From the IMG/VR virus record IMGVR_UViG_3300031977_002741, positions 1 to 28,794 of that record: a stretch of 28,794 nt of DNA. One strand, given 5' to 3'. Source of the DNA: a virus. Position numbers and translations under genes: made by a program. The notes below the pieces were generated by a model, which was not told where the DNA came from, did not search any database, and was given only the letters and a program-made list of their open reading frames with translations. This document shows positions 13,719 through 22,481 of this stretch, in pieces (position 1 is the first letter of the stretch; each line of letters starts with the position of its first letter).

Positions 13719-14155
13719 CTGACGAGGCCGCTAAGGAGCAAATCCTCCGTTACCGTGAATACTTAGCGACCTCACCCCTAGACTTATTAAATATCTATTC
13801 AGAATTTAAGGCGACTCCCGCGGGCTCAGAATTTACCCGTGAGCAGTTTCTTAGGATGCCGACTAAGGCTATCTATGAAGTCATTCGGCTAGCAACCAAC
13901 AGAGAGAAGCGCCAGGCGAATATCTATTCGATAAGCACAGCACGTCTTACATCCATTCTCATTGCAATCGCTCAGGGTATGGGCGGTAAGAAGAATGATG
14001 CACAGCCACCTGAAATGGATAAGTTGCTGCCATTCCCACTAGACCCTGATCATTCTAAAGTTATGGATGAGACGAACGAAGTGTATAAGCGTTTGATCAA
14101 GCAGCGGAAGATTCCGATTCATGTTATTGCTGCATTAAAGAAGGTAATCAGTTAG
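13715..14155 (+). CDS. Tail assembly chaperone, -1 frame extension (lambda T-like)
   Basis: These are the codons read after the -1 shift, giving 146 residues joined to the 170-aa upstream product (316 aa total, from 13206). The extension begins LTDEAAKEQILRYREYLATS and continues PLDLLNIYSEFKATPAG, then an ATG at 13856 (MPTKAIYEVIRLATNREKRQ) and a helical end. No Shine-Dalgarno precedes that ATG, and 141 bases of protein-like sequence upstream of it would go unused if it were the start. I therefore consider frameshifting the normal route. In lambda the GT form binds tape measure and recruits tube subunits; the same role is inferred. Confidence 0.85.
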   Translation, partial: LTDEAAKEQILRYREYLATSPLDLLNIYSEFKATPAGSEFTREQFLRMPTKAIYEVIRLATNREKRQANIYSISTARLTSILIAIAQGMGGKKNDAQPPEMDKLLPFPLDPDHSKVMDETNEVYKRLIKQRKIPIHVIAALKKVIS

Positions 14156-14186
14156 CGATAAACTTAAATTACGGCTAGGTATTCCT

Positions 14187-17100
14187 GTGGCTCAAGGTCA
14201 ATTTACTTATACACTGACCGTTGAAAGCCGTCAGTACAGAAGAGAGCTGGCGAATGCTTCAAAGCTAGCCAATGAACTTACCCGCACTATAGGTAAATCA
14301 GCCAAAGCGCAGCGGGACGCTTTTAGGGCAGCATCCGAGGAAGTACAAAGAACACAACGCAGATATAACAACCTTGCAAATGCTGTAAAGGCTTTTCCTA
14401 ACATTGCGGATAGAACCAAGGATCGTGAGTTCTTCAAGCAATTACAGACGGAAGCAAAGGGAGCCAAAGTTGCGTTTAAAGATGCGTCAAAAGAGTTGAC
14501 AAGCTATGTCAGGACTCTTAAGCAGCTTAGTGAGCTAGATGTAAAACAGATTCGCCGCGCCCAGGTTCAATCTGATGTTGGCGGTGCCCAAAAGAATCTA
14601 GCGCGACAGAACAGAGCTAACACTGCCACAGCGGACACGATTCGTAGAGTTTCTCTGGAACTTGGACGGGCTACACAGAAGCAGCGGGAATTTGTGAATG
14701 CCGGTCTTGATACAGCAAAGGTTGATCTACAGATTGCTAACCTCACGATTAAGCATGCCAAGTTGAATGAAGCCCTGAATAGGGGTGTAAAAAACGCGAG
14801 GAATTTAGAGAAAGAGCTTAAAGCTGTTGCCGATCAAGAGGGACGTTTAGGTCGTACTCAGTACAGCAGACCTATTGGGCCTGCAGCTCCCAAGCGCGGG
14901 TTTGGAGGTAATACAGGTACAAGAGCTGCTATCGGCGGCCGAATGTCCAAGATGGGCGGCTCTGCAGGCGCTGCAGGCGCTGCTTTAACGGGCGGAATAG
15001 CGGGTCTTGCGGCTGCGGCTGCTAGTCAGGCTGTGGATGCTGTCATGGCGCTAGGCCGTGCGGTAGGTCAATACGCCAGCGATGCAGCAAGGGCTGCAGC
15101 AGAAACGACACGCATGCGCCGCGCCCTTGCAGGTGTCTTAGGTGCTGAAGCTCCAGAGGCGTTTGAGTCAATCAAGCGTGTTGTTAAAGACTTTAATGTC
15201 CCACTGCAGGACGCCACGACAAACTTCACACGTTTTGCTGCTTCTGCTAAATCATCGGGTGTAGATGCTGTTGATATCGAAAAGTCATTCCGCGGCTTAA
15301 TTGCGGCAAACAAAGCTCTAGGAGGCAGTCAGGAACAGGCAAATGGAATCTTACTAGCTGCAACCCAGGTCTTCGGTAAGGGTAAGGTGGCAGCCGAAGA
15401 GCTCAGGGGCCAGATCGCTGAACGGCTTCCTGGAGCTGTTGCTTTGTTTGCCAAATCGATGGGGCTGACAACGGCCGAACTTGACAAAAGGCTCGAAGAG
15501 GGAACAGTATCTGTAGCTGACTTTGTTAAATTCACTGGTGAACTCCTTCAACAGTTTGAAGAAGACGCTAAGGCTATTTCCAGAGGGCCTGAAGAAGCCG
15601 GACAAAGGCTCGAAGTTGCTCTTGATCTTTTGCAACGTAACATTGGTACTTTATTAGCTCCGATTGGCGCTGCCTTCCAAACCACGTTTGCACTTATTGT
15701 CGGTGCGATCAATACTGGAATAGAAGCTATGAATCGCTTCCTAGGTTTAACTCCAGAGGCAGCACTTGACAAAGCTCAGAGTGCTTTAGAGGCTAGGCAG
15801 CGTGACTTGACCAACGCGATTAAAGGCGAGGGTAAGCTTGTCGATATTGGAATGCAGGGCAGCGGTCGCCGCCAAACCGAATCAGAAGCAAGGGCTGAAT
15901 TAGATGAAGCTATTAAAGCGTTGGACAAGGCCAGAAAGGTTGTAGGTACTGGCAAAGGCAGTATTGAGAAAGACAAAATGGTTACAGCGGAGGATCTTAT
16001 TAACAACAGAAGAGGCAAAGGCAGGGCTAGGTCTACCGGCAAAAGTGAGGCGCAGAGAACGGCCGAGCAAATGGCCAAGATCATGTCCGCAAACGAACGG
16101 CGTCTTGCTGAGGAGAACGCTCGCCAAGCGACGGCCACACTCAAAGCCCGCTATGCACTGCAGCGGCAACTTGAAGAGGCAAACCAAAATCATATTGCGC
16201 AGGGTCTACATGGCGGCAGAAGGTTGATGCAGGAGATCTATAACTCGTTCACAGCACAGATCTCTGCGCTTCAGGACCAAGGCAAGCAACTGGAGGATGC
16301 AGTAAGTCAGGCTGAGGCACGAGTAGAGGCAGCCAAAGCCGAGCTTGCAACCGCAACCACAGGACCAGACCAGGAGCGAGCCCAGGGCAGGGTCGACATG
16401 GAAACTGCGAAGCTTGCGGGGGCACGACAACGTTCTGCTGATTTTGAATCCAAATCCGGTGATCTGGCGACCTTTGCGTTTGCCGATATGTTGTCTGCTT
16501 CAACCGCCGATTTCCGCGAACGTGCTTATCAACTGAAAACTGAGACTGAAGAGCTAAAGCTTCGCAACCGATTGATGATGGAGGGATTCTCTCCAGAAAT
16601 GATCGACATGCAGTTGGAGCAGGCTGAGATTGATCGCACACGCAATGAACAACTTGCTCAGCTCAGCGAACTTCAAAAAGCGGGTGGTATAAATGCTGAG
16701 TTATATGCTGCCAAGCTTAAAGAGATAAATTTAGCTGCTGATAGTGCCAAAGATGCTGTTGAAGCGTTGACTCAGGCGCAGATTGCGGCGGCCGACCCAA
16801 TTAAAAATTACATTGCAACGGCCCAGGAATACATTTCTAATACCAGAGAAAGACTTGGAGAGATGCTTGCGACAGTGGATCAAGCGTTAGCAGCTTCAAT
16901 CGAGGGTGTTGTCACGGGTACGATGACGATCGGCCAAGCATTCCAGTCGTTCTTTCAGAGCATTGGTCAGGCATTTTTGAAGATGGCTGCACAGATGATC
17001 GCCAAGTTGATCATTATCAAACTGTTGAAGACAGCCTTAGGGATGATGGGCGGCTCTGTGGCTCCAGATGTAGGGGATGCCATGGATGGTGGTGGCGTCT

Positions 17101-17435
17101 TACCAGAGATTGCTATGCCAGGTGAAATGCCTTTTGCCAAGGGTGGCATTGTGACACGTCCAACTCGTGCATTGATTGGTGAGGGAGGTATGAACGAAGC
17201 TGTTGTTCCATTACCTAACGGCCGATCTATTCCTGTTGATTTAGGTAAGGGAGGTGCGGGTCAAATGACTAATAATACAACCGTTACTGTGAATGTAGAT
17301 AATTCAGGCGGCGCTACTTCCGACGTTCAAGGTGATGATGCAGGGAAACTTGGTCAGGCCATTGATGGAGCGATCCGCAAAGTTATTATGGAGGAACGAC
17401 GTTCTGGTGGACTTCTTTATACAGGTGGTAGGTAG
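14187..17435 (+). CDS. Tail tape measure protein, 1082 aa
   Basis: This is the longest ORF in the window, in the expected place after the chaperone. It sets tail length and is probably ejected during infection. GTG 14187 has TAGGT 6 bases upstream. Residues 1-220 are helical coiled coil. About 257-295 is a Gly/Ala-rich hydrophobic stretch. About 300-490 is the conserved tape-measure domain (QYASDAARAAAETTRMRRAL, FTRFAASAKSSGVD, KGKVAAEELRGQIAERLPGA). A long coiled coil follows, then a hydrophobic helix (MAAQMIAKLIIIKLLKTAL) and the typical C-terminal KGGIVTRPTRALIGEGG with NEAVVPLP. No lysozyme or peptidase domain is seen. Confidence 0.96.
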   Translation: MAQGQFTYTLTVESRQYRRELANASKLANELTRTIGKSAKAQRDAFRAASEEVQRTQRRYNNLANAVKAFPNIADRTKDREFFKQLQTEAKGAKVAFKDASKELTSYVRTLKQLSELDVKQIRRAQVQSDVGGAQKNLARQNRANTATADTIRRVSLELGRATQKQREFVNAGLDTAKVDLQIANLTIKHAKLNEALNRGVKNARNLEKELKAVADQEGRLGRTQYSRPIGPAAPKRGFGGNTGTRAAIGGRMSKMGGSAGAAGAALTGGIAGLAAAAASQAVDAVMALGRAVGQYASDAARAAAETTRMRRALAGVLGAEAPEAFESIKRVVKDFNVPLQDATTNFTRFAASAKSSGVDAVDIEKSFRGLIAANKALGGSQEQANGILLAATQVFGKGKVAAEELRGQIAERLPGAVALFAKSMGLTTAELDKRLEEGTVSVADFVKFTGELLQQFEEDAKAISRGPEEAGQRLEVALDLLQRNIGTLLAPIGAAFQTTFALIVGAINTGIEAMNRFLGLTPEAALDKAQSALEARQRDLTNAIKGEGKLVDIGMQGSGRRQTESEARAELDEAIKALDKARKVVGTGKGSIEKDKMVTAEDLINNRRGKGRARSTGKSEAQRTAEQMAKIMSANERRLAEENARQATATLKARYALQRQLEEANQNHIAQGLHGGRRLMQEIYNSFTAQISALQDQGKQLEDAVSQAEARVEAAKAELATATTGPDQERAQGRVDMETAKLAGARQRSADFESKSGDLATFAFADMLSASTADFRERAYQLKTETEELKLRNRLMMEGFSPEMIDMQLEQAEIDRTRNEQLAQLSELQKAGGINAELYAAKLKEINLAADSAKDAVEALTQAQIAAADPIKNYIATAQEYISNTRERLGEMLATVDQALAASIEGVVTGTMTIGQAFQSFFQSIGQAFLKMAAQMIAKLIIIKLLKTALGMMGGSVAPDVGDAMDGGGVLPEIAMPGEMPFAKGGIVTRPTRALIGEGGMNEAVVPLPNGRSIPVDLGKGGAGQMTNNTTVTVNVDNSGGATSDVQGDDAGKLGQAIDGAIRKVIMEERRSGGLLYTGGR

Positions 17436-17437
17436 AT

Positions 17438-17869
17438 ATGGCTGATCACGCGCTTTCACTAGATATTCTCCGCCAAGTTAAAGAGACTGTCACTCATAGG
17501 GTACGCAGATTCGGTTATGGCGATGGTTATGAGCAGGTGCGCCCGGATGGTATTAACACGGCGATGCGTGAATACAACATTGTGACACGTCCACTTGATC
17601 GTGCTACGGCGAATGATTTTCGTGCTGCTTTGGACAAAGTTTGTTCCGGTGATTATTTCACTGCGACTTTAGAGCCATATCAAAATGTCACTACTAATGG
17701 GCAGCCCCGTTCAGATGGTTCTGGACCTAGTCGCTATAGAGTTGCCGATGACACTTATGAGCGTCAGATTATCCGGGCTGAGGGTTTAGGCAGAGCGAAT
17801 GTAAGACCTGCCTTTGAGGTTTATACGTTTACTTTGAAGCAAGCATTTGCTGGAGATAATATCGCGTAA
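17438..17869 (+). CDS. Minor tail protein, lambda gpM-like, 143 aa
   Basis: The protein carries HRVRRFGYGDGYEQVRPDG (36-54), the signature of the lambda gpM family, a tail-tip protein acting at the end of the tape measure. RPLDRATANDFRAALDK and a final strand FEVYTFTLKQAF complete the pattern. Here the two halves are separated by a Ser/Gly/Pro-rich stretch (NGQPRSDGSGPSRYR). ATG 17438 follows the tape measure stop by 2 bases; GGTGGTAGG is a fair Shine-Dalgarno. The order tape measure, M, L, K, I/J is that of lambda, with one extra gene inserted after M. Confidence 0.87.
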   Translation: MADHALSLDILRQVKETVTHRVRRFGYGDGYEQVRPDGINTAMREYNIVTRPLDRATANDFRAALDKVCSGDYFTATLEPYQNVTTNGQPRSDGSGPSRYRVADDTYERQIIRAEGLGRANVRPAFEVYTFTLKQAFAGDNIA

Positions 17870-17870
17870 G

Positions 17871-18743
17871 ATGGCACGTTATCCAGTTTTTGACAGAGAT
17901 AATTTGAGCGATGCAAATCCTTTCAAGAGGGATATGCAGGATGCTATTGACGAATTAGAAGATGCCCAGAGCGATTGGTATAACGACAGGGAAGACCTAT
18001 TTAGGGATTACGGTGTAAGAAATATAAGCAGAACTAAGGTAGAGGCCAAATATGATCAGGTCTTAGGGGAAAAGAACGGTGATAATAGACCTTGGAAATG
18101 GAAGGAAATCATTGAGGGGTTTTCTCTAAATAGAAGGAGTCGTAACGATGATGACGATAGGTGGGTAAAAATTGGCACCAAAGACCTTGGCATTGTAAGT
18201 AGTATATATCTGCTCTATGAGCGAGACGATTTTTCTTGGGATGAGATAAGGGATGACGGTGACCAAGTTATTGTTGTTCGATACGAACCTGGACGAGGGA
18301 AAGGGCAACTCGACATTCTTTATGAGGATGCACCTTTGTTCACCGGGGGTTCTAAACCTTATGAGAACCGTGACTTAGGTATTAGGGTTTTAGATGACGA
18401 GGATGCAGACATCATTAGCCTCAACGAACATGTTCGTAGTGGCTTTGGAGAAACCCCAATCGCCTGGGAAAAGGAGGGAAATTATACTGATGTGCAAATT
18501 CATATTATGAACGCTGCTTATCCAAGTTTTGAGGATGCAGTACGTCCTTATATCTCTGCCTATGAGGACGCTAGGGATCTCTATGAAGGAGCTGGAGGTA
18601 AGCCACTCGAAGGTGACTTTTTCCAGAATCCACCTGCAAGCTGGGACATTCCCTGGGATGGAATCGAGCTAGATTCTACTCGTTACAATAAACCCGGTCC
18701 GCTAAAAGATGCTTTGGTTAGATTGACCAGAGGAGTGGAGTAA
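17871..18743 (+). CDS. Unrecognised acidic tail-tip region protein, 290 aa
   Basis: The start is ATG 17871, two bases after the gpM-like stop. An earlier TTG (17847) lies inside the previous gene. The protein is rich in Asp, Glu, Tyr and Trp. It has a charged helical N-terminus (KRDMQDAIDELEDAQSDWYN), an acidic centre (RRSRNDDDDRWVKIGTKDLG), beta-type segments (QVIVVRYEPGRGKGQLDILY) and a helical end (FEDAVRPYISAYEDARDLYE). It contains no cysteine and no membrane segment. I recognise no family. Placement between M and L homologues implies a tail-tip or baseplate part, possibly calcium binding given the acidity; both are inference. Confidence 0.8.
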   Translation: MARYPVFDRDNLSDANPFKRDMQDAIDELEDAQSDWYNDREDLFRDYGVRNISRTKVEAKYDQVLGEKNGDNRPWKWKEIIEGFSLNRRSRNDDDDRWVKIGTKDLGIVSSIYLLYERDDFSWDEIRDDGDQVIVVRYEPGRGKGQLDILYEDAPLFTGGSKPYENRDLGIRVLDDEDADIISLNEHVRSGFGETPIAWEKEGNYTDVQIHIMNAAYPSFEDAVRPYISAYEDARDLYEGAGGKPLEGDFFQNPPASWDIPWDGIELDSTRYNKPGPLKDALVRLTRGVE

Positions 18744-18745
18744 AG

Positions 18746-19444
18746 ATGTCTCAAGATTTAAGTGGGAATTCTCAGGCTCTAATTGACTTGTATTCTATTG
18801 ACGGCTATGGCTCAAGCTCAGACGTAGATTTCACTACTGCTTATTTTGTTCCTGCTCAGCAGAGTGATAGCCGCACGGTTGAATATGTCAATGTTGACGG
18901 TACGCTTGTAATTTACGAGCCTTATCTTATTGAGACATCGGGTTTTGAAATTACAGGTTCAAATAAGTTGCCAAACCCTAAAATCGTCTTTTCCAACTTG
19001 CCTCTGTATAAAGAAGATGGCTCGTTACGGAAGAGAGGTAAGTTTACTTCCTTCAATAATTCCCACGATGATCTGATTGGATTTAGGCTTACACGAATCA
19101 GGACTTACCGGCGTTTTCTCCGCGCTATCGATGGAGTTCAGCAGTCCGGCTACGCTCCTGGCGCTCATTTTACTCCTGATCAATGGTGGTTCAATCGAAA
19201 GATAGAAGAGTCGATCAAATCCTGTGCTTATGAACTCGCTTCTGTTTTTGATGTAGAGGGCATTCGTTTCCCCCGGCGGCGAATGTATTCAAATTATTGT
19301 CCATGGGTTTTCAAAGGTCCAGAATGTGGATACACGGGGACTTCATATAATTTCTGCCCCAAAAATCTTGAGGGGTGTAAGGAACGTTTTGGTGAAGATG
19401 CTAATTTACCATTTGGCGGGTTTCCGACTGTACGCTATCAATGA
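18746..19444 (+). CDS. Minor tail protein, lambda gpL-like, 232 aa
   Basis: gpL-like proteins form part of the tail tip; the lambda C-terminal domain binds a [4Fe-4S] cluster through four cysteines. The protein has an N-terminal LIDLYSIDG segment, beta strands, FRLTRIRTYRRFL, and a C-terminal part with FPRRRMYSNYCPWVFKGPEC. Cys 185, 194, 204 and 211 follow the gpL arrangement; Cys 160 is extra. Shine-Dalgarno GGAGTGGAG is strong, and ATG 18746 follows the upstream TAA by 2 bases. The stop overlaps the next gene in an ATGA junction. Confidence 0.87.
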   Translation: MSQDLSGNSQALIDLYSIDGYGSSSDVDFTTAYFVPAQQSDSRTVEYVNVDGTLVIYEPYLIETSGFEITGSNKLPNPKIVFSNLPLYKEDGSLRKRGKFTSFNNSHDDLIGFRLTRIRTYRRFLRAIDGVQQSGYAPGAHFTPDQWWFNRKIEESIKSCAYELASVFDVEGIRFPRRRMYSNYCPWVFKGPECGYTGTSYNFCPKNLEGCKERFGEDANLPFGGFPTVRYQ

Positions 19445-19782
19445 GAAATAAACTGCACGTTGCTATTGCTAAAGCCGCCAAGAAGGCGTATCCAGAGGAA
19501 GCCTGTGGTTTTATTGATGGCAATACGGTCATTGAGCTAAAAAATAATTCGACCACACCGAAAGAATCATTTATTATCTCTGCCTTAGACTTTTTGAAGC
19601 ACGAACCTACTTCTATTTACCATTCGCATCCAACAGGTGATAATGGATTTAGCGAACAGGATTTATCTCTTGCTGCGACATTAGGTTTGACATCGTATCT
19701 GTATGTCAACGAAGCAGACAGGCTTGAGGTTTATACCATTTCAGAAGGTATTCAAAGATTTGAGAAGGTATCAAAACGATGA
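19441..19782 (+). CDS. Tail assembly protein, lambda gpK-like JAB/JAMM domain, 113 aa
   Basis: This is a compact JAB1/MPN (JAMM) metalloprotease domain. EEACGFIDG gives the upstream Glu (20), and HSHPTGDNGFSEQD (61-74) gives the His-x-His...Ser-x-x-Asp zinc motif with all residues intact. Lambda gpK has this domain plus an NlpC/P60 cell-wall peptidase; the latter is absent here, so the protein is about half the lambda length. It may process a tail protein during tip assembly. ATGA overlap with the gpL-like gene and ATGATG overlap with the next one show tight coupling. Confidence 0.9.
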   Translation: MRNKLHVAIAKAAKKAYPEEACGFIDGNTVIELKNNSTTPKESFIISALDFLKHEPTSIYHSHPTGDNGFSEQDLSLAATLGLTSYLYVNEADRLEVYTISEGIQRFEKVSKR

Positions 19783-22481
19783 TGAGAATCAGACTTGCGG
19801 GAGAGTTAGCCCGGAGATTTGGAGAGTTTCACATTTTCGCTGTCGGCAACCCTAATGAGGCGATCAGGGTTCTTTGCCAGATGTTGCCAGGCTTCCGTAC
19901 TTTTTTAACGGGTGCTCATGAGCGTGGTGTTTATTTTGAGTTAATTACCTCGAATGAAGATAGGCCAATCGGCTATGAAGACTTGATGCTGGGTTGTGAG
20001 TGTATAACTCTTGTTCCTGTTATTGCCGGTAACCTGTTTGGGCTTGGTGGTAAAGGGTTTGGCATCGCATCGATTTTAGTTGGTGTCGCCTTAGTTGCGT
20101 TTGCCTTCACTGGTTTCGGTGCTGTTGCGGCCGGTAGCTTTATGGCTGGTGTCCAAAGTGCGACTCTGTCGCTGGGCTTTGGATTGTTATTTACAGGTGT
20201 TGCGTCTCTATTTTCTCCAGGTGTACCGACTGCGGGCAAGAATACAAGCGAGGGTCGAGGCGCTGACGACGCTATTTTCAACAGTGCGTCTAGAACAGCT
20301 ACAAACGGCCAGCCAATTCCTTTGTTATACGGCGAAACGCTAGTTAGCGCTATACCTGTTGTCTCCTCTTACATCGCGGAGGATGACGAAGACGGGAGTA
20401 TTGACGCTGGCTATTGGATGGGGATTGTTTCTGAGGGACCGATTGAGGGATTTGCTTCAAAGCGGCGAGGAAACAGTGTAGAGGATGCTGCTGGTGAGGA
20501 TATTTACCTCGATGGACTTCAGGCTATCAACAGTTCTATGGAGGATTTTCAACTAACTGATGGCTTACAGACAACGCCTCAAATTACTCTTGTTAAATCT
20601 GCTGGTTTCCATATTCCTGTAGGTACGCAGTTCAACGCTCAGGGTGGTGAGTTTGGCGAAACTGACAACGGCATACCTAGTACAACTGCGACAAGAAGTT
20701 TTTCGCAACTTGGAGCTGATAAGGTTACTGTTCGTATAAGTGTGAGTCCATGCCACTTAGTTAGGGTCAAATCTGACAGTGGAGGCTCTGAGAGTAATTA
20801 TAAGCATTACAACAGTGATGATAGCGATTTTGATGATCAGGATGATCTAGAGGATGGTGCTCAAAACTTTACTAGGTTGTTTATTAGAGTGATTAACGGT
20901 AATGGGGATGTAATAGGGACACATGACTCTGAAGAGGAGTTTACTAAAGAAACTGCTACGAGACTCTACAAAAAATCATTCACTATTACCGGGCAGCCTA
21001 CGCCTATCTCTGTGACTGTCCAGCGCTTAGACCGGAAAGGACCGCCATCACCATATTCATTCCAAGGTGGTTCAAGTAATCGTAATTTCACCTGGGTTAA
21101 GGGGCCTTTTGTTTGGACCTCTATGGATGTCACTTGGAATGAAAAGCTTATCTACCCAAAATCTTCTTTGCTTGCTCTTAAGTTTAGAGCTGGCGAATTT
21201 TCAACTATTCCCAAAGTTCAGGTACGTCTAAAAGGTCTTAAGGTTCCTCAGCTAAATAGTAATCTGAAGGTTTCTTATGGTTACTCGAATAATCCAGCGT
21301 ATGTCTTGCTAAGCCTTTTGACCGACCCTCGATTCGGAGCTGGACGTCGTTCATTTGTTATCGATGGCGTCACTTTTGAGCAGCCCGGTATTGATATGAG
21401 AGATATAGACGCAGCGTCGTTTTTCAAGGCGGCTCAATACTGCGATGACCATAACATTACTTTTAACGGATATGTAAATCGAGATTCTGACGCACTTGAG
21501 TTGTTTAGGGGGATTGCTTCGACATTTCAAGCGCAGTTAATTTATGCTGGTGGATTTATCACGCTTGTTGTCGATAAGGAACTTGAATACGCAGAGGACG
21601 TTCGTATTTATTCCTCGGCTAATACAATTGCTGAAGGGCCAGGTGAAGTGCATTTTGTATATGAGGGTAGTGGCCGCAGGACCAGAAGTACGGCTGTAGA
21701 AGTCAGCTATATCGAGCCTGGTGAATTCTATGCCGAGAGAAAGGTGCTTGAAGAGTCTCCGAAGGACATCGACCGTTATGGATATAACTTGACTACGATC
21801 AGGGCGCTTGGCTGCACAAACGAAGCCCAGGCGCGTCGTTTAGCGCGGTACACACTAGAAACGAATGTGCGTTCAACGGATACTGTCTCGTTTAAGGTCG
21901 GCCCTGACGGTGCGATGGTCATTCCTGGCGATATCGTCCTGGTCTTAGACCCCTTGAAGACTAACTGTGAGTGTGCTGGAAGAATTATTTCAAGCGCTGA
22001 CAATCACATTATTGTTGACCGTGATATTACAGGTAATTCTTCTACTAAACTTGTTGATTTGACTGATGTAGAAGGTGGTGAATGGCGTTTGTTTACTTAC
22101 GGGAGTACAGGGGTTACACAAAAGCATAAAATCAAGGGACACAGTGGCAGGCGCATAACGGTTGCGAATTGGTCCCAGTCTGAAGACCGTCTTCGTAATG
22201 GGACGCAACCCAGGAGGATGGATATGTGGGGCGTAGTTAAAGAAGGCACTCCAAATAGATACAAGGAACCTTATTACAGGGTCCAGTCTGTCAAAGAAAA
22301 CGGCGATGGTACTTACAGCGTTATCGCCATCAAATACGACGCTGAAAAATACGGTGTCATCAATAGTTCGTCTGTAGCCTCAAAAAGCTATAGTGTTTCC
22401 GCGAACAACAGCCATAATTTGGCTGTCTCTGCTAGTTCAATTAACGTAAGTGTAGATACGACGGGCATCGGTGGCTACTAA
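19779..22481 (+). CDS. Fused tail assembly gpI-like and tip attachment gpJ-like protein, 900 aa
   Basis: Residues 1-147 match lambda gpI in pattern: a beta-grasp start (MRIRLAGELARRFG, AIRVLCQMLPGFRTFL, LITSNEDRPIGYEDL) followed by hydrophobic Gly-rich segments (90-147). From about 165 the sequence is gpJ-like: NGQPIPLLYGETLVSAIPVV, GPIEGFASKRRG, KVTVRISVSPCHLVRV, NPAYVLLSLLTDPRFGAG, and DTVSFKVGPDGAMVIPGDIV. In lambda these are two proteins (I and J); here one ORF has no stop or start signal between them. It should form the central tip that contacts the host. It lacks the fibronectin tail, which seems to be encoded separately next. Confidence 0.92.
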   Translation: MMRIRLAGELARRFGEFHIFAVGNPNEAIRVLCQMLPGFRTFLTGAHERGVYFELITSNEDRPIGYEDLMLGCECITLVPVIAGNLFGLGGKGFGIASILVGVALVAFAFTGFGAVAAGSFMAGVQSATLSLGFGLLFTGVASLFSPGVPTAGKNTSEGRGADDAIFNSASRTATNGQPIPLLYGETLVSAIPVVSSYIAEDDEDGSIDAGYWMGIVSEGPIEGFASKRRGNSVEDAAGEDIYLDGLQAINSSMEDFQLTDGLQTTPQITLVKSAGFHIPVGTQFNAQGGEFGETDNGIPSTTATRSFSQLGADKVTVRISVSPCHLVRVKSDSGGSESNYKHYNSDDSDFDDQDDLEDGAQNFTRLFIRVINGNGDVIGTHDSEEEFTKETATRLYKKSFTITGQPTPISVTVQRLDRKGPPSPYSFQGGSSNRNFTWVKGPFVWTSMDVTWNEKLIYPKSSLLALKFRAGEFSTIPKVQVRLKGLKVPQLNSNLKVSYGYSNNPAYVLLSLLTDPRFGAGRRSFVIDGVTFEQPGIDMRDIDAASFFKAAQYCDDHNITFNGYVNRDSDALELFRGIASTFQAQLIYAGGFITLVVDKELEYAEDVRIYSSANTIAEGPGEVHFVYEGSGRRTRSTAVEVSYIEPGEFYAERKVLEESPKDIDRYGYNLTTIRALGCTNEAQARRLARYTLETNVRSTDTVSFKVGPDGAMVIPGDIVLVLDPLKTNCECAGRIISSADNHIIVDRDITGNSSTKLVDLTDVEGGEWRLFTYGSTGVTQKHKIKGHSGRRITVANWSQSEDRLRNGTQPRRMDMWGVVKEGTPNRYKEPYYRVQSVKENGDGTYSVIAIKYDAEKYGVINSSSVASKSYSVSANNSHNLAVSASSINVSVDTTGIGGY

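Noticed and set aside
13856-14155. Independent 99-aa gene starting at ATG 13856
   Set aside because: It has no convincing ribosome site, and the frame is open with protein-like sequence back to the GGGAAAC slippery site, so it is better read as the end of the frameshift product.
15776-16144. 122-codon minus-strand ORF in the tape measure gene
   Set aside because: A shadow of the alanine- and glutamate-rich tape measure codons, giving Ala/Ser/Leu-rich translation.
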